Positions 51,279 through 59,916 of a DNA stretch of 64,000 nt are shown piece after piece; the first letter of the stretch is position 1; each line of letters starts with the position of its first letter. The DNA lies in assembly GCA_964405735.1 (NCBI GenBank), contig CAYOPD010000001.1, positions 60,534 to 124,533 of the forward strand, read 5' to 3'. Under the pieces are notes generated by a model. That model made no database searches. It saw only the letters and a list, made by a program, of their open reading frames with translations, and was not told the DNA's origin. The stretch is from JADJLQ01 sp964405735 (lineage in GTDB: Bacteria; Bacteroidota; Bacteroidia; Chitinophagales; Saprospiraceae). The position numbers and the translations under genes were made by a program.

Positions 51279-52180
51279 TTATCTGCCAATAACAGGATTT
51301 GGATAATCGGTAAATAAAACAAGGATGCAAACAACAGTCTCCTGGCCCTGGCCAGGTCGTTGTGTATAAAAAGGCCCCAGGCAGCCACGGCATATCCGAA
51401 AGCGGCAAGGCATAAACCCGCCACGGCGAAATTGCTCACTCCCGGATAAAACAAAAACATCAGGCTGATCGGGATAAGGAACAAAGCATAGATCATGCTG
51501 TACATACCAATACTGTGGTCCCTTTCCTTGGTAGGCAGGGGCATGATTTTGTAGCCCGCTTTCCTGTATTCGTCAAACCCAAGCCATCCTATGGACCAGA
51601 AATGCGGGAATTGCCAGAAAAACTGGATGCCAAATAAAGTAATGGACAGGAGCGTGAGCCGGCCTTCCACCGCAATGCAGCCAATCATGGCAGGTAAAGC
51701 GCCAGGTATGGCCCCGACGGCTACGGACAGCGGTGTGATCCGCTTCAGCGGAGTGTAAATAAATGCATAAAGAATAAGCGACGCGGCGCCTAAAACGGCA
51801 GTGAACAGATTAAAAAAAGCCAGCAAAAGGATGCCGGCAACGCCCATGACTCCTGCCCAGATCACGGCTTCTGTGACTTCCATACGCCCGGAGGGTATAG
51901 GCCGCCCCGCAGTACGGGTCATCATGGCGTCATAATCCCTTTCTATAATCTCGTTAAGGGCATTGGCCGATCCCGTGATCATGAATCCACCCAGGGCGAG
52001 CAGGACGACCTGAAACCACTGGATTTCACCGGCTGCGGCCATCAGATAACCGACAACAGAACTCAGCACTACAAAAAAGGTCAGTTTGTGCTTGACCAAC
52101 TGCCCGAGGTCGTCGAGCTTGGCCCTGATGCCGTCAACCGCATAGGTAATGGTATTGGTATTGCCGGTATTTAAATCCAT
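51269..52180 (-). CDS. ctaB: Protoheme IX farnesyltransferase (heme O synthase)
   Basis: A 303-residue UbiA-type prenyltransferase with nine helices. The first Asp-rich motif is NALNEIIERDYDAMMTRTAGRPIPSGRM, and the second lies in HFWSIGWLGFDEYRKAGYKIMPL. It farnesylates heme B to heme O, the precursor of heme A for this oxidase. Placing it between subunit I and the subunit III genes links its expression to the oxidase. No heme A synthase is seen in this window. Confidence 0.95.
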   Translation of the reverse strand: MDLNTGNTNTITYAVDGIRAKLDDLGQLVKHKLTFFVVLSSVVGYLMAAAGEIQWFQVVLLALGGFMITGSANALNEIIERDYDAMMTRTAGRPIPSGRMEVTEAVIWAGVMGVAGILLLAFFNLFTAVLGAASLILYAFIYTPLKRITPLSVAVGAIPGALPAMIGCIAVEGRLTLLSITLFGIQFFWQFPHFWSIGWLGFDEYRKAGYKIMPLPTKERDHSIGMYSMIYALFLIPISLMFLFYPGVSNFAVAGLCLAAFGYAVAAWGLFIHNDLARARRLLFASLFYLPIIQILLLADKWL

Positions 52181-52213
52181 CGCGTTCGGATCAATTCGTG
52201 ATTACGTGTTTAT

Positions 52214-54076
52214 TTAATGGGATTCATCCTTTTCATCGGGCCCGATTGGAACATATTGAGGAATGAATTCCCTTTCGTCCTTATTGTAATCATAAGCCCA
52301 GCGCTGTACGGTGGGGATATTACCTACCCAGTTACCATGGCCGGGAACGATGGTTTCCGTAGTCCACTCCAGGGTATTGGCATTGTAAGGATTTCTGCTG
52401 GTCACTTTACGGCCTTTCCAGATGCTGTAGAAAAAATTGATGATAAACAAAATCTGGCAGGCAAATACAATGATCGCAGCGATGGTCATGAATTTATTGA
52501 GGGCACCGAAGTGCTTGAAAGCCTCGAAGGTATCAAAGCGGTAATACCGCCTGGGGACCCCTGCCATGCCAATATAATGCATCGGCCAGAAAATCGCGTA
52601 AGCCCCGATCATAGTACCCCAGAAATGGATTTTACCCAGGGTTTCATTCATAAACCGGCCAAACATCTTCGGATACCAGTGGTAAACCCCAGCGAACATG
52701 CCAAACATGGCCGCCACCCCCATCACAATATGAAAATGCGCAACAACAAAATAGGTATCGTGCTGCTGCACATCGATGGCCGAATTACCCAGGAAAATCC
52801 CGGTAAGCCCTCCGGAGATAAACATGCTCACAAAACCAATCCCATACAAGGCTGCCGTTGTAAGCCGGATATTGCCACCGTACAGGGTGGTCAGCCAGTT
52901 GAAGACCTTGACGGCCGAAGGCACCGCAATAATGAGGGTGAATATGACAAAGAAATTGGATATGAAGGGATTGACTCCGGACATAAACATATGGTGGGCC
53001 CATACAATGAAGGATAGGAAACCAATGGCCAGGATGGAATACACCATGAAACGATAACCGAAAATCGGGCGGCGGCTGTTCACCGATAACACTTCGGATA
53101 CAATTCCCATGGCAGGCAGGATGATGATGTATACCTCAGGATGCCCAAGGAACCAGAACAAATGCTGGTAAAGAATCGGGCTGCCCCCTGCAAAATCCAG
53201 AGCCTGTCCTCCAACAAAGATCTCACTCAGATAAAAGCTCGTCCCCAGACTGCGGTCAAAAAACAGCAGCAGGAAACCGGAAACCAATACGGGGAAGGAC
53301 AAAAGACCAAGGACCGCTGTAGTAAAAAATGCCCAGATGGGAAGAGGCAGCTTCCACATGCTCATTCCTTTGGTGCGAAGATTCAGAACCGTGGTAATAT
53401 AATTGATGCCCCCCAACAGGACAGAAACTACAAATAAAGTCAGGCTTACCAGCCACATTGTCATACCCGTCCCTGAACCATCTGAAGCCTGCGGCAAGGC
53501 ACTGAGCGGAGGATAAGCGGTCCAACCGCCTGAAAATGGCCCGGTGCTCAGGAAGAGCGATAAAAGCATCACGATGCTGGACATAAAGAAAAACCAGTAG
53601 GATAGCATATTTAAAAACGGGGAAGCCATGTCCCGGGCACCCACCTGGAGTGGAATCAAAAGGTTGCTAAAGGTACCGCTGAGGCCCGCCGTCAATACAA
53701 AGAATACAATGATCGTACCATGCATGGTGACCATGGCATAATAAAATTCAGGGCTGATGGTACCCACGCCGGCATCGTTGATGGTCACCCATCGGCCTAT
53801 AAGGGGCCTGAGCCAGGCAAAGTTTTCTTCGGGGAATCCCAGTTGAAGGCGGAAAATCAGGGACATCAGGCCCCCGATTACGGCCCAGATCATGCCGGTG
53901 ATCAAAAACTGCCTGGCAATGATCTTATGATCCATGCTGAAAATATACTTGCTGATGAAGCCGGATTGATATTTGTCGCCGTGGTGATGTTCGTGAAAAT
54001 GATCATCAAAACCCTGCTCCTTGATCAACTGGTCGACATCGGGGAGATTCATTTTATTTTCCAATACTTCTGCCAT
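52214..54076 (-). CDS. ctaD: Cytochrome c oxidase subunit I
   Basis: A 620-residue heme-copper oxidase core. Ligands seen: heme a H119 (MVTMHG), CuB H312 with cross-linked Y316 in GHPEVY (E314 marks the A1 type), CuB H361 and H362 (VWAHHMFMSG), heme a3 H447 and heme a H449 (VVAHFHIVMG). This is a type A1 aa3-like oxidase reducing O2 to water and pumping protons. The N-terminus before helix 1 carries a His-rich stretch (HFHEHHHGDK, residues 26-35), predicted cytoplasmic. Subunit II lies 22 bp upstream. Confidence 0.96.
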   Translation of the reverse strand: MAEVLENKMNLPDVDQLIKEQGFDDHFHEHHHGDKYQSGFISKYIFSMDHKIIARQFLITGMIWAVIGGLMSLIFRLQLGFPEENFAWLRPLIGRWVTINDAGVGTISPEFYYAMVTMHGTIIVFFVLTAGLSGTFSNLLIPLQVGARDMASPFLNMLSYWFFFMSSIVMLLSLFLSTGPFSGGWTAYPPLSALPQASDGSGTGMTMWLVSLTLFVVSVLLGGINYITTVLNLRTKGMSMWKLPLPIWAFFTTAVLGLLSFPVLVSGFLLLFFDRSLGTSFYLSEIFVGGQALDFAGGSPILYQHLFWFLGHPEVYIIILPAMGIVSEVLSVNSRRPIFGYRFMVYSILAIGFLSFIVWAHHMFMSGVNPFISNFFVIFTLIIAVPSAVKVFNWLTTLYGGNIRLTTAALYGIGFVSMFISGGLTGIFLGNSAIDVQQHDTYFVVAHFHIVMGVAAMFGMFAGVYHWYPKMFGRFMNETLGKIHFWGTMIGAYAIFWPMHYIGMAGVPRRYYRFDTFEAFKHFGALNKFMTIAAIIVFACQILFIINFFYSIWKGRKVTSRNPYNANTLEWTTETIVPGHGNWVGNIPTVQRWAYDYNKDEREFIPQYVPIGPDEKDESH

Positions 54077-54098
54077 TGGGTTGAAGTTTTAAATTTTG

Positions 54099-55598
54099 TT
54101 ATTTAGATAAAATTCTCAATTCGGTTCTCCGGTTCTTTTGCCTTCCTGCTTCGGTATCGTTGGTATCCACCGGACGGGTCTGCCCGTAACCAACTGCTTT
54201 CATGCGTTCAGCCTGGATCCCCCGGCTGACCAGGTAATCCCTGACTGCGGCGGCACGTTTGTTGGACAGGTCCAGGTTGGAATCAGCATCGCCGGTATTG
54301 TCAGTATGACCGCTGAGTTCAATCGTCATGGTTGAATTGTTGACCATCAGCTCGATCAGGTTGTCGAGTTCATATTTGGAAAAAGAGGTCAGTTTATCGC
54401 TGCCGGTTTCAAACTGGATATTGTCAAGACGCAGGGCTTCTTTGCCGATCAGGTTGACATCCTTGATGATTTTATCCACATCACTGAAAAAGGCCGCCCT
54501 CCTGGCTTTAACTTCCACGTCCAGCAATTGACCTTTGAATGGGTCCTCGTCGCTGTTGCGGATGGAAGTCATGTAGGTGGATTTTTGACTGGCGAGCCAG
54601 GACTCGTATTCCTGTTCGGATACGATGCGCACCAGCCTCCTCATGGAATAGTGGCCGATGCCACACAGTTCCGCACACCCTAGTTCATAATTAAAGGTTT
54701 TCCAGAGGGGTTCACTGGCAGGGTCATTGGGATCCGAAGGGGCCTGGTATTCTTTGTACTGCCGGAGGCCTTCGCGAAATTCCTCTGTGGTTTTTACCGG
54801 AGTGAATACAAAATGTGTGGGAAGCCCGGGTACCGCGTCCATTTTGACCCGAAAATGCGGAAGGTAGAAGTTATGCAATACATCTTTGGACGTGATCCGT
54901 ACCCTTACCTTTTTACCAACAGGAAGTACTATTTCGTCCGCATTAAAATCATCCAGGTTTTTGACGTCCGTCCAGTCTTGTCCCAGTCCGTTGAGCCCGG
55001 TGATTTTTTTATAGTTTTTGGTGCCCAGCTCACCGTCAGGGCCGGGATAGCGGATGTTCCAGGCAAACTGGTATCCGGTAGCTTCGATTTCGAGGGCATT
55101 GTCTTCAGGCCGGGTATCTGCCATGATGTCGTTCCAGGCGATGAGTCCGTTGGCCACCAGGATGACCAGGACGATGGAGGGCACGATGGACCACACCAGC
55201 TCCAGCTTGGTGCTGCCGGGGAAATATATCGCCTTGCGTCCGCGCTGGCTCCTGTATTTATAGGCATACCAGAAAAGAAGAACCTGGGTGACCACGAATA
55301 CGATCCCGGTAAAGAATAAGGTGGTATTGAACAAACCATCGATGCTGCCCCCGTGTTCGGAAGCCGATTTGAGGGGGCCGTAACCCAGCATCCAGTTTTT
55401 GTAATAGAAGGCTGACACCACGCAGAATACAAGGAAGCCCACCATAAACAGGACCAGCAGTTTACCCGTGATATCGGTATTTTGATACTGGATGTCTTCT
55501 TCCCCCATGATCTTGGAGCGGAGATCACTCAACTTCCCGATCTGCACGACTACGATGGCCAGCAGGGCGAGTATTCCAAAAATGACTAAAGCGGTCAT
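54099..55598 (-). CDS. Cytochrome c oxidase subunit II fused to a peptidoglycan-binding OmpA domain
   Basis: A 499-residue fusion. Residues 1-160 hold four predicted membrane helices, two more than classical subunit II. The CuA domain (about 165-325) keeps all ligands: H242 in VLHNFYLPHF, C308, E310, C312, H316 and M319 in CAELCGIGHYSM. A charged helical linker (326-390) leads to a full OmpA-like domain (391-499): LDNIQFETGSDKLTS, ELSGHTDNTGDADSNLDLSNKRAAAVRDYL, VGYGQTRPVDTN and NRRTEL. D433 and R448, spaced 15 residues, match the Asp/Arg pair that binds diaminopimelate in OmpA. The C-terminus is periplasmic in subunit II, so the fusion could tether the oxidase to peptidoglycan (inference). 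The reading frame runs without a break, so it is a real fusion unless the assembly is wrong. It follows actF by 23 bp. Confidence 0.94.
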   Translation of the reverse strand: MTALVIFGILALLAIVVVQIGKLSDLRSKIMGEEDIQYQNTDITGKLLVLFMVGFLVFCVVSAFYYKNWMLGYGPLKSASEHGGSIDGLFNTTLFFTGIVFVVTQVLLFWYAYKYRSQRGRKAIYFPGSTKLELVWSIVPSIVLVILVANGLIAWNDIMADTRPEDNALEIEATGYQFAWNIRYPGPDGELGTKNYKKITGLNGLGQDWTDVKNLDDFNADEIVLPVGKKVRVRITSKDVLHNFYLPHFRVKMDAVPGLPTHFVFTPVKTTEEFREGLRQYKEYQAPSDPNDPASEPLWKTFNYELGCAELCGIGHYSMRRLVRIVSEQEYESWLASQKSTYMTSIRNSDEDPFKGQLLDVEVKARRAAFFSDVDKIIKDVNLIGKEALRLDNIQFETGSDKLTSFSKYELDNLIELMVNNSTMTIELSGHTDNTGDADSNLDLSNKRAAAVRDYLVSRGIQAERMKAVGYGQTRPVDTNDTEAGRQKNRRTELRILSK

Positions 55599-55621
55599 AA
55601 TATATTTTACTTTTTATCTGA

Positions 55622-57106
55622 TCACATCACGTGATGATGCAAACTTTCTGAATAATAAGGATCGTTTTTCGGTACCAGCGGGGCTTTCCCCATTTCCCGG
55701 AATACGAACAACAGGAAACCTGCCAGGAAACCAATCATCACCCCAAGGTCCAGCAAGCCAGGCAGCGTAAATCCGGCAACAAAACCGGATGCGCCATGAC
55801 CGTTGTCCCCATGGCTCTCAGCTGGGGCATGGGCTGCTGCACTCGTTTCATGAGCCGGCTCTGCCGCCGCATGGGCAGTATCCTGAATTTGTCCTGCGAC
55901 TGAACCGGTATGGCCGGTATCCGCTGCAGGAACTGCATGGATGTTCTCTTCCTGGCTCACTTCCATAGGCTTTGTTTCCAGGGGCTCCAGTGCCCCCACA
56001 CTGGTACGGTGTTCCATCAGTTCAATGGAGGTATGCAGTGCACCTGGTTTTACCATCTGGAAATAGTCGATCCAGTGGCCAAAAAACACCAGGATGGCCA
56101 CCAGCACCAGGGTGCCGGTCTTCCTCTTGGTATCGTTTCTCATCAGGATCAGGAAAGGCAGAAGGAAATTCAGCACGAGATTGGCATAAAAAAGGACTTT
56201 GTAATGGTCAAACCTGGTCCTGAAATAAATCGTTTCTTCACCGATGTTGCCATACCAGATCAGCATATATTGCGAAAACCAGAGATAAGTCCAGAAAATG
56301 GAGAAGGCAAAAGTGTATTTGCCCAGGTCATGTAGGTGCTCGGCAGTCACTTCCGTCAGATAACCTTTGGACTTGACATAGAGAATAATGCCGATGGTCA
56401 GGGCCAGCATGGCCACAAAAACCGAAGCGGAACTGTACCAGGCAAACATGGTGCTGTACCAGTGTGCGTCGAGGGACATCAGCCACAACCAGAAAAAGGC
56501 CGCGCTCATAAATCCGATGAGGGGAAGCGCGATCGATGAAAAATGCCTCAACCGCTTGTGGTGTGTAAACGAGGCATCCCCCTTTACATCCTCATCCAGC
56601 GAAATGGACCTGATTTTTTTGGCCAGGTATATCCAGACGCCCAGGGCAAGCAGCGTAAAGAAGGTAAAAAAGTTTTTATTTAGAAATCCGGATTTTCCAA
56701 TGATGATTTTGTCCGAGGATGCTGTCGCGGCATCATTCCAGTGATAAAGATGATGATAACCCATGTATAAGCCTCCGGCCAGGATTAACAGGAGGACCAG
56801 GGAAACGACTAAAAACTGGGCATAGGCTTCCCAGATCCGTTTGAAACCAACAAACCAGCCTCCGAAGGCCACCACGCCGGCGGAGTATTTGAAAAGTGCG
56901 AATAATGCAATTCCGGTAAAGAACAGGGTATTTAATAGAATATTGGTCCAAAACCGGGTATGGAACTGGTCGTCATTGAAAAAAACAAATAACAAAGAAA
57001 GAACACCCAGTCCCACCCCGGATAACAATACGGTCCGGGCGGTGGAGGACAGCTCAAAACGCTGGCTGGATGTCTGTGCACTCGATGTATGATGAAGCTC
57101 TGCCAT
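55622..57106 (-). CDS. actF: Alternative complex III subunit ActF
   Basis: A 494-residue membrane protein with about ten helices (for example VLLSGVGLGVLSLLFVFF, FWTNILLNTLFFTGIALFALF, FWTYLWFSQYMLIWYGNIGEE). It is the second quinone-site-type subunit of quinol:cytochrome c/oxidase oxidoreductase (ACIII). A 70-residue Ala-, Glu- and His-rich low-complexity insert (about 368-439; seven His in HxxG- and AHA-like units) sits between the last two helices, on the side predicted to be periplasmic. The C-terminus ends LHHHVM. It lies 17 bp downstream of actE. Confidence 0.92.
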   Translation of the reverse strand: MAELHHTSSAQTSSQRFELSSTARTVLLSGVGLGVLSLLFVFFNDDQFHTRFWTNILLNTLFFTGIALFALFKYSAGVVAFGGWFVGFKRIWEAYAQFLVVSLVLLLILAGGLYMGYHHLYHWNDAATASSDKIIIGKSGFLNKNFFTFFTLLALGVWIYLAKKIRSISLDEDVKGDASFTHHKRLRHFSSIALPLIGFMSAAFFWLWLMSLDAHWYSTMFAWYSSASVFVAMLALTIGIILYVKSKGYLTEVTAEHLHDLGKYTFAFSIFWTYLWFSQYMLIWYGNIGEETIYFRTRFDHYKVLFYANLVLNFLLPFLILMRNDTKRKTGTLVLVAILVFFGHWIDYFQMVKPGALHTSIELMEHRTSVGALEPLETKPMEVSQEENIHAVPAADTGHTGSVAGQIQDTAHAAAEPAHETSAAAHAPAESHGDNGHGASGFVAGFTLPGLLDLGVMIGFLAGFLLFVFREMGKAPLVPKNDPYYSESLHHHVM

Positions 57107-57123
57107 GTCTGGTCGTTATAAGG

Positions 57124-57888
57124 TCAATGTTTTGGATTGGTTTCGTGATCGGCCATCGCGGGATGTGGTTCTGCAGGCGCCCATTTGCTTCCGGGGATAT
57201 CCGCGGTGGTGAAGGTATTGGCCTGTTCGTCGTATTGTAATTTTTTGTCTTTGGCCTGGAGGGATCGGATATAGTGGATCACCTGCCATCTTTCCTCATA
57301 AGAAAGTTTATCGGCATAACTTCCCATCATATTCCGGCCGTACATGATGGCATGGTAGAACCGTCCGTTGGTTGAATTGTAAAAAGTGTCCTGTTTGAAG
57401 TTAGCCGGCGCTACCGGGTATTTGCCTCCATCCCTGGCCAGGTATCCCCCGCCATCGGCTTTTTCTCCATGGCAAATGCCACAATTGATGTCATACAATT
57501 TTTTGCCCCGGGCAAGGCCTTTTTCAGTGATCGGGAATGGATTGGTGATGATTTCACGGGCCGCCCTCGCCCTTTCGTCTTCAGTATCGCCGTAATAATA
57601 GGGTACGGAACCATTCGGTATCATGCCTGCTCCTGAGGCGGTCATGCCAACGTACCCGCGGGCGATGGTTCCTTTTACCGGCAGGCGGGGCATTGCGAAT
57701 TTTTTATATTCTTGCTCAGTTCCCCAGCGGTTAAAATAATAATATGAGTAAAAATTCGCCTCATACCCTACCGGATGAACCATGTCAGGCATGAATTCAT
57801 GTCCGGTTCGGTTTCCTCCGGCCGGAGAACAGGCCATCATCAGGCTCAATCCGGCGACTAAAAGGGATATGTACAGATATTTCTTCAT
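57124..57888 (-). CDS. actE: Alternative complex III monoheme cytochrome c subunit ActE
   Basis: A 254-residue lipoprotein (lipobox LSLMMAC). It has one CxxCH heme motif (CGICHGEKADGGG, about residue 136), a likely axial Met in NMMGSYADKLSYEERWQVIHYIRSLQ, and an upstream FYSYYYFNRWG...PVKGTIARG block typical of ActE. It is periplasmic and anchored at the inner membrane. It accepts electrons from the ActB/ActC side and can pass them to CuA of the oxidase encoded next. Confidence 0.92.
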   Translation of the reverse strand: MKKYLYISLLVAGLSLMMACSPAGGNRTGHEFMPDMVHPVGYEANFYSYYYFNRWGTEQEYKKFAMPRLPVKGTIARGYVGMTASGAGMIPNGSVPYYYGDTEDERARAAREIITNPFPITEKGLARGKKLYDINCGICHGEKADGGGYLARDGGKYPVAPANFKQDTFYNSTNGRFYHAIMYGRNMMGSYADKLSYEERWQVIHYIRSLQAKDKKLQYDEQANTFTTADIPGSKWAPAEPHPAMADHETNPKH

Positions 57889-57891
57889 AAT

Positions 57892-58413
57892 TTACAACAC
57901 TTTAGTATTTACCTCGGCGGCACCGGTCGACCGGAAAAATTCATTCACTTTTCCGGAGTCATCGAGGGAGGCTTTATTAAATGCAATACAAAATTTGTCA
58001 TCGGTGATGCGCTCATCCAGCACTTTATTGGTGATGCCCGGTCCAAGTCCGCAAACAATATAAAAGGTAATGGTCATCCCCCAGGCAGCAAACAAGACCG
58101 TCATCTCAAAAGTGATCGGAATGAAGGCCGGTACGGACCAATGGGGCTTGCCCCCGAATATGATCGGCCAGTCCTTGGTAAAAATCCAGGTCATGCCCAG
58201 GAAACCTGTCAGTAATCCAAGGAGACCATAAACAAATCCTCCGGCGTGCAACCTCGATTCAGCCAGATGAAGCTCAGGGTCCAGCCCGTGAACCGGGAAA
58301 GGGCTGAACACATCCATGATGGGCAAGTGCATCGCATTGGCCTGTTTCACGGCTTTGAGCAAATCCTCTTCATCGTTGTACAGTCCGTAAATGACTTCTT
58401 TATGTGATGACAT
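57892..58413 (-). CDS. actD: Alternative complex III subunit ActD (DUF3341)
   Basis: A 173-residue protein of the DUF3341 family: YGLYNDEEDLLKAVKQANAMHLPIMDVFSPFPVHGLDPELHLAESR, then two helices (GGFVYGLLGLLTGFLGMTWIF, AFIPITFEMTVLFAAWGMTITFYIVCGLGP) and a soluble C-terminal part. ActD is a structural membrane subunit without cofactors. It starts 27 bp downstream of actC. Confidence 0.92.
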   Translation of the reverse strand: MSSHKEVIYGLYNDEEDLLKAVKQANAMHLPIMDVFSPFPVHGLDPELHLAESRLHAGGFVYGLLGLLTGFLGMTWIFTKDWPIIFGGKPHWSVPAFIPITFEMTVLFAAWGMTITFYIVCGLGPGITNKVLDERITDDKFCIAFNKASLDDSGKVNEFFRSTGAAEVNTKVL

Positions 58414-58440
58414 GTTAATCGGTTTCTTTTTTATTTACAA

Positions 58441-59874
58441 TTAATGGTGGCCTGCTGTTTCATGATGAACCGGAGGATGAAGGGCTGCATCGCGGGCGTA
58501 CGCATTGTTTTTCTCTACATACTGGTCACCGGCAGCTTTCAGGATATGTTTGACCTCAGCAATAGCCACTACCGGGGCGAGCCGGACAAAGATGAGGTAG
58601 CTGGTAAAAAATATGCCCAGGGTTCCGATGAATATCCCGATTTCCACCCAGGTTGGAGAATAAAGGCTCCAGCTGGAGGGGAGGTAATCCCTTGCCAGCG
58701 TAGTGGCGATGATCACAAAGCGCTCAAACCACATCCCGATGTTGACAAAAATCGACATGAGAAAGGTCCAGTAAATGCTTCTTCTGAATTTTTTAATCCA
58801 GAACAATTGAGGAGAGATCACGTTGCAGGCCATCATGCCGAAATAAGACCACCAGTAAGGGCCCAATGCACGGTTGAAGAATGCAAATTGTTCATAAACA
58901 TACCCGGAATACCAGGCAATGAATAATTCCGTGAGATAAGCTACTCCGACGATTGATCCCGTCAGCAGGATCACCTTGTTCATCGATTCGATGTGATTAA
59001 TGGTGATGTAGTCTTCCAGTTTAAGGACCTTCCGGGTCATCAGCATCAGGGTCTGCACCATGGCAAATCCAGAGAAAATGGCTCCGGCAACGAAATAGGG
59101 CGGGAAGATGGTGGTATGCCAGCCGGGAATCACGGAGGTGGCAAAGTCAAAGCTCACTATGGTATGTACAGAAAGTACCAGCGGGGTGGATATCCCTGCA
59201 AGCACCAGGGACAAAGCTTCCCAGCGCTGCCAGTGTTTAGCCGAGCCGGTCCATCCGAAAGAGAGGAAATTATAGAGCTTTTTCCTAAATCCTTTGGCGC
59301 GGTCCCGGACCGTAGCGAAATCGGGTACAAGGCCGGTGTACCAAAATAAAAGCGAAACGGAAAAATAAGTCGATATGGCGAAGAGGTCCCAAAGCAGGGG
59401 TGAATTGAAATTGGGCCACAGCGGGCCACGGGTGTTGGGATAAGGGAAGAAAAAATAAACCACCCATATCCGTCCCACGTGAATACCGGGGAAAAGGGCG
59501 GCGCATATCACGGCGAATATCGTCATGGCTTCCGCGGCGCGGTTTACACCGGTACGCCATTTCTGCCTGAAAAGAAGAAGAATGGCTGAAATCAGGGTCC
59601 CGGCATGCCCGATACCGATCCACCACACGAAGTTGGTAATATCCCAGCCCCATCCGATGGTCCGGTTGAGGTTCCAACTTCCTATACCGACCCATATGGT
59701 CCATATGATACAGAATAGACCGAAGGACAAGGCCCCCCCGGCGACGATGAAGGCCATGACCCAGGCTAAACTGGGGGCCCGCTCAGTCGCTGCACACAGA
59801 TCTTCCGTGATCTGGTGGTAGGTCTTACCTCCGCGTACCAATGGTTCCCGAAATGGAGAAACTACAACGCTCAT
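58441..59874 (-). CDS. actC: Alternative complex III subunit ActC (NrfD/PsrC-like)
   Basis: A 477-residue protein with ten predicted helices of the NrfD family (TNFVWWIGIGHAGTLISAILLLFRQKWR, FPGIHVGRIWVVYFFFPYPNTRGPLWPN, VLSVHTIVSFDFATSVIPGWHTTIFPPYFVAGAIFSG). It holds a quinol-oxidation site near the periplasm in characterised ACIII. The His-rich tail (HHETAGHH) is at the C-terminus. It is 42 bp downstream of actB. Confidence 0.94.
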   Translation of the reverse strand: MSVVVSPFREPLVRGGKTYHQITEDLCAATERAPSLAWVMAFIVAGGALSFGLFCIIWTIWVGIGSWNLNRTIGWGWDITNFVWWIGIGHAGTLISAILLLFRQKWRTGVNRAAEAMTIFAVICAALFPGIHVGRIWVVYFFFPYPNTRGPLWPNFNSPLLWDLFAISTYFSVSLLFWYTGLVPDFATVRDRAKGFRKKLYNFLSFGWTGSAKHWQRWEALSLVLAGISTPLVLSVHTIVSFDFATSVIPGWHTTIFPPYFVAGAIFSGFAMVQTLMLMTRKVLKLEDYITINHIESMNKVILLTGSIVGVAYLTELFIAWYSGYVYEQFAFFNRALGPYWWSYFGMMACNVISPQLFWIKKFRRSIYWTFLMSIFVNIGMWFERFVIIATTLARDYLPSSWSLYSPTWVEIGIFIGTLGIFFTSYLIFVRLAPVVAIAEVKHILKAAGDQYVEKNNAYARDAALHPPVHHETAGHH

Positions 59875-59916
59875 ATCATTTTCTTTATATGCTGCTTAAT
59901 AATAAGTTCATTTTAA

